Made by a program: the position numbers and the translations under genes
Origin: Rotaria macrura
Lineage: Eukaryota > Rotifera > Eurotatoria > Philodinida > Philodinidae
Reading direction: 5' to 3'
Assembly: GCA_900239685.1 (NCBI GenBank)
Contig: OENT01000933.1
Span: forward strand, 1-64,000
Length of the DNA: 64,000 bases
Part shown: one piece after another, positions 11,241-21,400 of the stretch
Position numbering within the stretch: position 1 is the stretch's first letter
Layout: the number at the start of each line of letters is the position of its first letter
The notes under the pieces: model-generated
What the model saw: the letters and a program-made list of their open reading frames with translations, nothing else
Database searches by the model: none
Told to the model about the DNA's origin: nothing

Positions 11241-12443
11241 ATGGGAAACGCACAGTCCAATAAAGAAAAAATTGGTGAATTACAAAGACGGCAAGAATCA
11301 ATTATACAACACAATGCTGAGATGGCAAAACGATTGGCTGCTGGAGAAGAAGCCAGAACACGTCAGTATGAAGCAACGTTCAAACAAATGGTTGCAATGT
11401 TATCAACCGTGTCAAAGGCAACAATAGATGAAACAGTTATAAGAGATGAAAAATTAGAAATTACAATTGAACATACTACATACGATATCATTCAATATGT
11501 TAACAAAGGTGGTTTTGGTAAAATCTATAAGGCAAAAGTTAAAAATACAGGTCGTATCGTTGCCATTAAAGTTTTACAAAATATGCCTGGTTTAGAAGAT
11601 GAAATAAAAAATGAAATTAACTTCTTGCGCATAACAAAAGAGATTCTCATTGACAATCACCCAATTATCGAATATCGAGGTAGAAAACTAACTAACGAAG
11701 GTATATATATTGCCATGGAATTTGCTATTTGTGATCTTAATACATTTTGGAAAAATAAGGTATTCAGTGAAAGTGTTGATGAGGTAACCATTTTTGGTAT
11801 GATCATTATTGTTTATGTACTGCGTGCATTAGCATTTCTCGAAAAATTGAATATTGTTCATGGTGATATAAAGCCACAAAACATTGTTCTTGTCCCAACG
11901 AAACAATATTTTTCTATTAAATTAATTGATTTTGGCTCAGCCGAAAAAATGAATACTCAACGTGATCTTCTGACAGTCAACGTAGAAAAAGTCCATACTT
12001 TATATTTTGCTTCACCTGAATTTCTAAGGTGGGATCCGAAAAAACCATCGAAAAGACGATTTCATAAAACATCTGATGCATGGGCAGCTGGTGTTATGTT
12101 TTATCTTCTATTTTGTGGTAAATTCCCTTGGGCTAATGACAAAGAATATCGACATTTTTGTAATGATCCATATGCTGAGGATATCGTCGTACCGGCAGCT
12201 GGTGGCTATCGAACGATCATCGAACTTTTACTAAGAAAAGATCCAGAAACTCGTTCAAGTGCAGTAGCAGCTATTGCACAATTGAGAGCACATCCAGATT
12301 TCGGACAGATCGTGGAGTCGCTTCATAAGAATTTTCATCCGGTTGACGATGTATGTAATATAAACGTACCTGATGATGTTCGAAAAGAATTAGGCAAGTT
12401 ACTAAAGATTCTTATTACTAATTCGTACAGTCTTGTTGTATAA
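11241..12443 (+). CDS. Protein kinase with N-myristoylation-type N terminus
   Basis: Single exon, 400 residues. The start ATG at 11241 gives MGNAQS, a typical N-myristoylation signal (Gly2, Ser6), so membrane attachment is likely. Residues 7-60 are charged and predicted coiled coil. The kinase domain runs from about 80 to 355: glycine loop GGFGKIY (90-96), VAIK Lys110, helix-C Glu121 or Glu125, catalytic loop HGDIKPQN with Asp209, DFG Asp230, ASPEF as the APE equivalent, and SDAWAAGVMF in subdomain IX. HGD in place of HRD makes it a non-RD kinase. All catalytic residues are present, so it should be active on Ser/Thr. Non-RD kinases are common in innate-immune signalling, but that is analogy. 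A ~45-residue C-terminal tail follows. AATAAA at 12565-12570 is a plausible poly(A) signal. Confidence 0.88.
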   Translation: MGNAQSNKEKIGELQRRQESIIQHNAEMAKRLAAGEEARTRQYEATFKQMVAMLSTVSKATIDETVIRDEKLEITIEHTTYDIIQYVNKGGFGKIYKAKVKNTGRIVAIKVLQNMPGLEDEIKNEINFLRITKEILIDNHPIIEYRGRKLTNEGIYIAMEFAICDLNTFWKNKVFSESVDEVTIFGMIIIVYVLRALAFLEKLNIVHGDIKPQNIVLVPTKQYFSIKLIDFGSAEKMNTQRDLLTVNVEKVHTLYFASPEFLRWDPKKPSKRRFHKTSDAWAAGVMFYLLFCGKFPWANDKEYRHFCNDPYAEDIVVPAAGGYRTIIELLLRKDPETRSSAVAAIAQLRAHPDFGQIVESLHKNFHPVDDVCNINVPDDVRKELGKLLKILITNSYSLVV

Positions 12444-12595
12444 TTCTCATTTGAAAAAGTAAGCCGATTTTCATCGAAAAGATTTGTAGAAACCAATAAG
12501 ATGTTCATCGCATTGAATAGATTCATGTTTTTTCGCTCACATAATTGATGGTATATCATAAAATAATAAATAATTTTCTTTTCAATTATGTTCAG

Positions 12596-15500
12596 CTAAG
12601 CTCACAAGACCTGATCATTATACTGGCAGATTTGATGCAATACCCGAGAAAAATCTGAGTAAATATATCGATGCACCGATGATCAACTTGCCATTTTAGA
12701 CGACATTATTTTTATTTTTATTTCTATGCACAGGTGAAATACATCATGCATGTGAATATGGTCGGCATTGCAGCAGGTTCAGTGTTTAAATCTTCGTGAA
12801 ATATTTAAACTCACTTAAAAAAAAATATTATTACAGTATCGAGGTTGATCATCGCAAGCAATACACACACCCAGATGATTCTGATGATGACGACTCAGAA
12901 AAGTCGTCATGTCTTTTTGGAGTGCATTCCAATCGGTATGTGATTCAGTTTTTCTTTCTTTCACTCAATAAAATAAAAATATATTGCGTGCACTGTTATT
13001 TCGTACACACGGTGAAAGCGTGATGTTCGAATCAACTAATACGTGCATGTGTGAATGCTTTTGTTTTGGAGAACATTAGATGAAATGTGTTATTTTTTAC
13101 TAGAATGGGCATTAGTATTGTCTATTCATAGAATTGCTGCTGAACTTAATGTTAAGATCTAACGAGCTCGAACTCTTACAGTCTCAATTAATAACTAGCG
13201 ATACATTTTATATTAATGTATGGGAGAATTATTCAGCATATTGAAAAAAAGTAGTTAATGACCCATAATTTGATTTCAATTATGGAGTCTGCTGAATAAT
13301 TTGATTTTACAGTGTCATATTTAATTTTCTAGTACTATCCATTGATAGTAAGATCATTCCTTCTTGTCGTCAGTAGAAAATAGAGCAGCATAACTAAATT
13401 GTAGCATACTTTTCACTTTCGTGTCGTAAAACTAGTTGTAGAAATTTTTACCATACCTTTCAAACTTTTTACTACTACTAGAAAATTTTCTAAGTAATTT
13501 ACATCAATTGTACTAATAGATTATTCTTTAACAGTATTGTTCATATGAAAGACAAAGTTAGATTGTACAACTTTGTAGATATAATTTAAACACATCGACA
13601 TAATGAACTTCTTGACAATGTGTTCATTAGATCTAGGTATCGTTCTATTGTTGAATATTAGTAAAAGTCAATGACCTATCGAGTTTATACAGTGTTGGCA
13701 TTGCAATCGACCAGGTTTCATAGTTAATTGACTCGCTAGTACAACGTATTCTCAATAAACTCAACATTGGATATTCGTAATACAGAGTGTACAAGCTATA
13801 TCGACTCAACGAAGCATTTCTTTTACTGAACATACGAAATTCGAAGAGATTAGCCATGATGACGTCGTTTGATCTCTCACGACGGCATCATTTTAATTCT
13901 TAAATATTGAATCAAGATTTTACATCTGGTTAGCATCCTAATTGAATTGTAAGCGAGCATGTCTTTGTATTAATGAAATCTAACTAATATGAGACTTATG
14001 TGTAAATCAGAGACCGAAACGAGGGAAGTTTTTCACTCCCCACCCGCCTCGCCCCGTGCTGGCTTTCTTTTTTTCTTCCCTGCCCCGACCCGATTCCCCG
14101 CCCGGTTTTGGTCTCTGGTGTAAATGCAGTTTTGTCTACTAATGATAATATAGTTTTCTCAAGATTTCTGTCAGTGATTAAAAAAAAAATTTTATCACTT
14201 GCCTTGCTTAGTAGTAAAGAAAGAAAAACATGGAAGAAAACGAGTTATCACTATAACATCCTATCTTGTGTTACTTTTTTTCTGATTAATCTAATGATCG
14301 AACTCACCACTAAAAATATGAATATGCCGTTGTTGTGCCGGCAGCCCTGAGTCTTCTAGTTATGCTAAATTATCTAGTACTAAGATTTTTCATATCGAAC
14401 TTGAATATCTCAAAAAGATTCATTTAGAATAAAATCTGCATGAAGTGGAGATGCTCATCCTATATAGATTTCTATTAAAAATTAATAATACGACTGAAAA
14501 AACTTAAGAACATTAAGTTTCATTGCCACTATCTTGACTATCATTGCTCTTAGTGTAAGAGTTATCCGTCAAGGTTCTTTCTAAGTTCTGTAGAAAAAAT
14601 TCATTTACTGGCTGTTTTTAATACCCACCACATACTGTCAAATTTCCGAGAAAAACCCTAAGATTCCTATTGCGTTCTGAAACATTATAGCGAAACTGGT
14701 TTTTGCACGATAAAACATTATCAATGACATTCGATAAAATTAAACAAAGACGTTTCAGTTGGGATTAAAACTAACCGCACGACGAGTTTTACCTATGTTT
14801 CAAAGATTTTGAGCAATATTAAATCGTCTCGATTGACTTCGAAAGTTATGCGGATAGTTTAATATGGTAATATCACATTCTATTCTAGAAAATAGACGGT
14901 CTTGCAGTAGATTTCACGCAGAAGAATCGAAAAGTCTAGTAGGCGAAAAAACCATCGTTAAGAAGTTCAGACAATCATAGGACAATTATTTTCTCATTTA
15001 TCTATTTCATAGAGAACGGAAGAGTACTGATTCGGATGAAAGCGCCACGATCAAGCCTTCCATCACAAGTTCGGCAGAATCGATGGCAACTCTGGTCGAA
15101 CAATCTTTAAAGAGTGGTAAGTCATTGATTTCAAAAGATTGAATTTCATGCTTGTGAATCTTTATTCAAATAATTAAATCTGGATGATTTTAACAACGCA
15201 TGAGTTTCATAGTCAATTGTCAAATACAGCTATATGGGTAATGAGAAAGTTGAATTAATGGGATGGCACGACTCGTACCTTCCCAGGTCGATCAAAACGA
15301 ATATCAGTTAGGGGCCGTTTACTTGAAGCAGTTATACGGACCGCGTAACATCATAAAAATAGGGCCGCATACGACCCTTTATTACTGTGCCCAGGAACAG
15401 TACCGTACACGGAGTCGTGTACTGAGAAAATACTGCCGTATGCAGCCCTATGTCAATGATGCTACGGTCCGTATAACTGAGTACAGTAAAAGGTCCGTAT

Positions 15501-18459
15501 CGTTCGAGCTGGGTTGGTGATATTAGATACGTCATTTTTCCCAATAAGAACCAAACTTATAGAAAATATCTATTAGCAATTAGATGCTGTCTCTTCAAAA
15601 AAGAACAGAACTAAGAATTTTGAATGGATAATTGGTACCTGGAGTAGAATCGTGGGTTTACGTGACTAATGTCGAAACTACTAATGTCGAAAGTAAAAAT
15701 GTCGAAAAGTAAAAAAATCGAATTATGGAATGTGTCGGCGTCAGATACTCTAACGAACAACACATGCGAAGGTGAGAAAGCGCACTGTTCGGTTAGACAA
15801 CTATTTCACGTTTTTTCTTATTGAAGGCTATCATAGCAGAATGAATTCTCGACTTATACAAAATCATCCGAACATTTGGCAATTCATTTATTTCTTGCAG
15901 CCGGAAGAGAAAGGAGTGGCAGTAATAATGGCTCAATGGTCGAGTGGCGCATCAAAGAAAAAGAACTAACGAACATCAGTACCCAGGTCAAAGAAAACGG
16001 TGTCATAAATGGTAAAAAACGGCGCTATTACGAGCCGTAATCCGTCATCCCGTTTTATGATCGGTCGTTTAGTTCAGTAAACGATCATCGTTTTTACAAG
16101 AAACGGCCATCGTTTCTTGCCGTATGTTAGCAGTAAAACTGTACTCCGAAAGTAATGCGAGCCCGATATTGTATGGAGGTCGTTTTCCGGAATACCGTTT
16201 TACGACTAACATATGGCAAGAAACGATGGTCGTTTCTTGTAAAAACGATGATCGTTTACTGAACTAAACGACCGATCATAAAACGGGCTGACAGATTACG
16301 GCTCGTAATAGCACCGTTTTCTTTGACCTGGGGTGTTGATTTTGTTTATTGATTTCAAGCTTTTCTCGTTCAAAAGAAAAATAAAGAGTCATTTCTCATC
16401 TTATTAAAATTATGCTTCTTGCGACTAATTTAACCTTCGATATTTTTAGTCTTTCGATATTTTCCCTTTTCGACATTTTTACCTTTCGAAATTTTAAAAA
16501 AAATTTTTCGACATTTTTACTTTTCGACCAAAGTTGGTATCATCGAATTGTGGCGTGAATGCTTTACCAGACAATACATGATATCTGATCATAACTTCAT
16601 CTTCATCAATGTTGATAATCCTGATGCGTTATTGATTGCGTCTTGATCAGCAAGTGACGTCATCGCAACCCACCGCTAGCTTTAGTTTTACATCGAACCA
16701 TTAGTACGATATCAAAGCCACTAGTAGTCAATTGGTTTCGAGTTGACTGTCCTGCTAGTTAAATCAAAAAGTATCCAGTGCTATATGGTGACATGCAAAT
16801 GTTTGTTTCAACTTTTGAGATAAGAGAGGAATATCAACATGGTCGTCACTTTCTTTGCTGAATGTTTGAATATTCATCGAAAATCTTACGTTTTCTCGAT
16901 TTCAATCATAATATTTCATCAGGCGCAATCTAAATTGTTTGTCAAGGGTTGTAGGTGCACAACGAGGTCACTTTCATTCTCTGAACACCATGTGTAGAAA
17001 ACTTAACCACAAAACTCAAATTTTATGTGAAATCATGATCAAAGATAGTTGATTTTAAGATAAATTGGATTGGACGTCATTCTGAAAGAAGTGTTATACA
17101 TTGTTCATAGCATTTTGAATCATAAGTCAACCAGTTGATAGACAGTCACAAAGAATCGCCATGAAGTCTATCATTCTAGTTTTTCTCAGACTAGTCAGAG
17201 ACGATCGCTGTACACATTGTCTAGCTTTGGAAAAACAAGTATTAAATCTTGTGCATGATCAGATCAAATTTTACATCAATTCGCACTGTAATCTCTACAC
17301 AAAATCTTACCAAGACATCAAGGTTTCTATGATTTTATAGAAAGATTTTTCCTGAAAAAAAAATGTTCGAAAATTCCTGTAATTGGGCTTATCATAAGAT
17401 TTTCGAGACTGCGATTTTCCGTAGGATCTTCATCTAATCGTATATGATCATTCATGATTTTGAAAAAGAATTTCGTCAAATCTACATATCGGACGACTTC
17501 TTGTGGAGATAGAAACTGGCCAACAGATAATACTCAGACAATGGTCAAGCATCTGTTAAGCAATAGATTCTAGTTTATTGACTGTATACAGATCTGTAGA
17601 TTGAGTCTCAAAATGAAATCTCACTCAATAGAAAACGATTTCGAGTTTCACCAGTAGCTTGTCCTTCAAGAGCATATTGTTTCATTATTGACAACAGCAG
17701 TTACATTCTGAACATGATCAAAAGTATTTATTATAGTAACTGATGCATAATCAACAGGGTTAGATTTAGTTTTCCTTGTGCTCTGTTAATATAGAAACTA
17801 TCCTAGACTAGAGAAGTGAAAAATTCAGACCGGTTCGAACTCGACAAAACTGCTCGTTAATTAGTAGTACTCGGTTCGATTGATGAATTCGAGAACAACG
17901 AAAAAACGTGTTTTTTCATTTTAATTCATGAAGATGTTAAATTTTTGTTTAGGCCATCTAAAATCAATCCAATCCAGTCTTTTGCGGCCATCTTCGTGTG
18001 TGGAAAACTCCAAGCTATATCATTCTTATCCGGGAGCTGCTTCTTACAATGATTTTAGTTCTGCATCGCAGTAATATTCATAGATGTGGTTTACCTTTCA
18101 TTTAAATGCTTGAACTAATCAAGTCGCTTATTAAGATCGTGATTGTGCGACAAGATTATACGCTGATAAAACGGACAACAGAAGTCATCGTAAAGATGAT
18201 TGCTGGGTTACGACTCGCGATATTGATACTAATGATTTTTCGAATCATTCAGTTACTTCACACTATTAGTTTTCTAAAAGAAATTATAAATCTTCCTTCG
18301 AACATAGATCAATATATTTGAAGAGAGCATCGATATTTTCCGGCTCCTGCTGATAATATTGATTCTATCAAAAGTTTAGATAGACATCCTCGTCTTAGAC
18401 ATTCTGAAGGTGGTTCATCACAAAAAAAAGCATTTCTAAATCATTCATTTTCCTCATGA
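12596..18459 (+). CDS. Gene of unknown function with two transposon-filled introns (3' part)
   Basis: Exons inferred from phase-compatible GT-AG joins: 12596-12658, 12734-12776, 12837-12935, 15013-15116, 17953-18074 (stop TAA 18072). An alternative donor at 18071 splices in frame to 18324-18459 (stop TGA 18457). Four successive junctions keep one open frame, which is unlikely by chance. The product is hydrophilic: an acidic stretch (HPDDSDDDDSEKSS), Ser/Thr-rich segments (ERKSTDSDESATIK) and a Tyr/Ser-rich end (YPGAASYNDFSSASQ), with no TM. It looks like a disordered cytoplasmic region or tail. The first exon must be upstream of 12596 and was not found. It starts only ~150 bases after the kinase stop, so it could be an alternative 3' part of the kinase gene, but I found no donor in the right phase. 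Introns of ~2.1 and ~2.8 kb hold the mobile elements listed below. Confidence 0.42.
13225..13302. repeat. Short palindromic hairpin
   Basis: AGAATTATTCAGCA at 13225-13238 faces its complement TGCTGAATAATT at 13290-13301. A second inner pair (CATAATT / AATTATG) sits between them. The whole could fold as one ~78-nt hairpin. It lies in an intron and is probably a small foldback remnant. Confidence 0.5.
14008..14117. mobile_element. hAT-type MITE (110 bp) with 8-bp target duplication
   Basis: Terminal inverted repeats CAGAGACCGAAAC (left) and GTTTTGGTCTCTG (right), one mismatch. The 8-bp direct repeat GTGTAAAT lies immediately outside on both sides (14000-14007 and 14118-14125). It fits the hAT duplication consensus nTnnnnAn, and the CAG start also fits hAT ends. 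The interior is very C-rich against an AT-rich background and has no reading frame, so this is a non-autonomous element. It lies in the intron 12936-15012 of the gene above. Confidence 0.75.
15282..15513. mobile_element. Foldback element with CCCAG ends (first copy)
   Basis: About 232 bp, almost entirely inverted repeat: CCCAGGTCGA at the left faces TCGAGCTGGG at the right. The arms share AGTTATACGGACC and TAGGGC(C/T)GCATACG. The palindrome makes mirror reading frames on both strands, none of which I take as genes. G+C is higher than in the surroundings. No clear target duplication is left. Confidence 0.65.
15717..15969 (+). pseudogene. MULE-type transposase, C-terminal fragment
   Basis: Two exons joined across a 55-nt GT-AG intron (15772-15826) in phase: ...ELWNVSASDTLTNNTCEG, then YHSRMNSRLIQNHPNIWQF, then FLQPEE and a basic end, TAA 15967-15969. 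The TNN-x-x-E-G-(Y/W)-H-x-R-x-N and HPN-(I/L)-W patterns are what I know from the C-terminal part of Mutator-like transposases, where the last catalytic Glu lies nearby. The upstream part, with the first two catalytic acids, is missing. The frame runs straight into the TCGAAA repeat array, so the element has an internal deletion and cannot move by itself. Confidence 0.6.
15982..16332. mobile_element. Foldback element with CCCAGGTC ends (second copy)
   Basis: Two ~150-bp inverted arms: CCCAGGTCAAAGAAAACGG at 15982 faces its complement ending at 16332, with only scattered mismatches (CTATTACGAGCCGTAAT in both). The arms also carry smaller palindromes (AAACGATCATCGTTT; AAACGgCCATCGTTT), so folding would be multi-branched. 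The loop (~16130-16185) has no open frame. It shares the CCCAG terminus with the element at 15282, so the two probably belong to one family. The 8 bp on either side do not match. Confidence 0.72.
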
Positions 18460-21400
18460 GATTTGCTGATATTAGAAATTCAAAAGAAATGCAAATAAAT
18501 AACAGTGAAAACTTAACAGAGTCTTTCTTGTTCACATCCGCCTCTCATGGAACTGTTACTTTGCTGATTCATGTTTATATTTTATTTTATAATCAATACT
18601 AATACTTGAATAGAATCATGATTTGAAATATTTATTTGTCATTAGTTCTTCGCAAGTCTCATGATGTTTTCATTTAGCTGATGCAGTATGTATTATTTTT
18701 GAACACAAAACTATTTGATATTATTCTATATTCATTTGATTTCTTTTTATAGAAAACAATCTTCAATTAATTTTTCTTTGTTCTAAAATAGTTGAATAGT
18801 CTCATCCTTGAAACCATTTATTTAGACGGTAATCTTTCATTCGCTTTTGACTTCTAAAATTATATCTGTCAACATACCGTTTATTGAATGCAACAGTGAT
18901 CAGAATAGTTCATTTTTCATGTAATCCTCAATCAATTGTCGGATGAACTTTTCATTCTGAAACATGAGTAGATTAATTGAATAGATATGTTCGAAAAAGA
19001 ATACAGATATTACATGATCTGCCATTAATTTAATAACTTCATATTATCAATTTCGAATGGGAATATCTGTGAACACAATTCATTGCGAACTAGACATATA
19101 CGATATTACTCTTGCTTTCAAAATACAAGACTGAGAACATTTTCCAACATGTTAATGATAATCGAATTCAATGCTGCTTATAACAGTACATATTCTGTAC
19201 AAAGTTTCACTTAATTTATCTTCAAAATTTCACTCTGAGGGAAACAACTATTGATGAATAATGCTTCTTAATTATTCTCAATCGCTCGACATGCGATGTT
19301 CCACAATGCCTGCTGCTGATATCTTTCCAATACATTAAAGAGAATATTTGTCTTGAGCTTTCGTCATCATTGTTTTCCTGACACGTGATCTATACTGATA
19401 CTGTATTTTCAAAAAGTTCATTTTCTTCGAAGAAAATATACTTGAACACATACATCTTTATCGTTGTTCTGTTGTTAGATAATGACTTGTAAATTGAAGT
19501 AGTCGCCAGAAAATCGAGATGATCAATCTATTAATAGAACAGGACTCTCGTTGGGCATAGTTATTTATCAAAGGATTATAAATCATGTTGAAGCTCTCAT
19601 ACATTCTATCTCATCGAGACAGTTACTGAATGAGATTCTATTTAGAATTATACCTGAAACTGGCTCTCATCAGTGCTCGTCTGAACTTGAAAATACGATA
19701 AATGTATCAAAAGTATACTCGGATAGAAGTTTGATGGGCTCAATCCCTTTGCTACGTGAAATGGTATCACGTTACAACTGCCAACTACTAGTGTTATAGT
19801 GACTCCAATTTGTGTAGGGAACTTTCGTTGTGACTATTCAATTTTTATGTCAACTGTTCGTTATATTCTAAATTTCAATGTTTTCATCTCAATCGATCAT
19901 AATAAGTTTATGCGTTTTGATATTCGCTGTTCGTGTAGCCAATAATCTACAAGGAGTTACACGTTTAGCAACATAACTTAATAATTAATCATAATATCTG
20001 TAGAGCAGGTTCATGATGAAAATTCGGTTGCTATTTGACCATCGATTATGGGTCTAACGTGAAACTTTTCTTTGGAGGCGATGGATATTTTCGAACACGA
20101 TAAAAATCAAAATCATACCGTTGCCACATGATATTGTTTTTAAATAGTCGAACTTTGAATCGTCTTTTCCTGATGAGTAGAATGTTGAATATGACAATGA
20201 CTGTAATAATTCATTTGTATTGTGATTATTATTTATGTATTAGCTACTGAACATGACGTTCGAAGAAGATAGATATTGTTGAGTAGAGTTGTCTTTCGGA
20301 TCCGTATAGTTTTTACATGATCATTGATCATTGAACTATCTTCAATTGAGGGTTGTCAAGTAGAAAGTTATATTCACACATGTATTATTCAGAATTTCAC
20401 ATTTATCATGTTATGGTAGCTTTGTCTTCAAGTTGAAAATACCTGCCTCGAAATCAAAATAATATCAGTACTCAATGGCTTTCATCATTGTTTATTTTTT
20501 ACGTAATCGTTCAAATGATTTATCTGAAAACACCTCTGTTTCAATGAGCACAATAGTTGAATGCAACTGGCTTCTTTTTTAAAATTAAAAGAATCTTATG
20601 CTACAGAAAGTAACAGTAAATGATCTCTTTTCTTTTCTGAAAAAACAAACAAGATTTTCAATATCTTTTTCTCAGAATTAAGAATAAATTCGTTCACATT
20701 TGTAAGTCGTTTTTTACACGAATACAATTAAGTATCTCCTTTCAATGAAAAAGACTAGGCCATTTGATGCAAACTTATGATTTGAGTACGTTTACCAGTC
20801 TTCTAGCACAACTAATGGAACCCATATTCAATCATCATCGTTCAGAACGATTCAATAAAGATGAAATAGTTTCATGGGCAAGTTCAAGTTATTTTATCCA
20901 AATGATTATTTGTGCGACACTGTAACGAACCGAAAAACTTTTGAAATGCTTTATGTGATCCATGGTAATAAATAGTTTTGAAGGTTAAATTTAATTCCTA
21001 CCTATTAATTGATTACGGTTGAAATCTAAGAACACATTGATCCAACAAAAAGCAAGGCTTAAAAAAACGATAATATGTAGTTTTTTTATTATTTGAAAAC
21101 TTACTATGAGTCTCATAGTATGAGACAAGTATCTTCTTGATATAGAGTATCCGATATTGTATTACTTCAGTATGGATTTCGAACAGTGTAAATACGCGCT
21201 TGGATATGAACAGTATACACATGACGGTGTACAAATCCTACATTATAACGGATTGATGCATACCTTTGATTATTCGATTCAATTATTAAACGCTAAAATT
21301 TTTTCGGGACATACTTGGTGAATAATTCAAGAGAAATATACTTATCATTTATTGATTATCAAGTCAGTGCGTACAGTATCAAAATGTTGATGATGCATTC

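Larger units (their letters stand above)
15661..16532. mobile_element. Composite Mutator-like remnant bounded by TCGAAA repeats
   Basis: The left edge (15661-15727) has several copies of an ~18-nt motif AAAAATGTCGAAAAGT. The right edge (about 16440-16532) has the same motif in inverted orientation (CTTTTCGACATTTTT). Between them lie a transposase fragment (15717-15969) and a foldback element (15982-16332). Long, repeat-rich terminal inverted repeats are typical of Mutator-like elements, and the transposase fragment agrees. The foldback probably inserted into the older element or replaced its middle. Confidence 0.5.

Noticed and set aside
11167-11427. 86-codon frame overlapping the kinase start
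   Set aside because: Shadow frame; the kinase frame explains the coding signal.
13645-13857. 70-codon minus-strand frame resembling LRR-like text
   Set aside because: Too short and without recognisable repeats; it lies inside an intron of a plus-strand gene.
15263-15544. Overlapping open frames on both strands
   Set aside because: They are mirror images created by the palindromic foldback element, with no protein features.
18106-18321. 71-codon hydrophobic frame
   Set aside because: It lies in the probable alternative intron 18071-18323, and other frames there look equally open.
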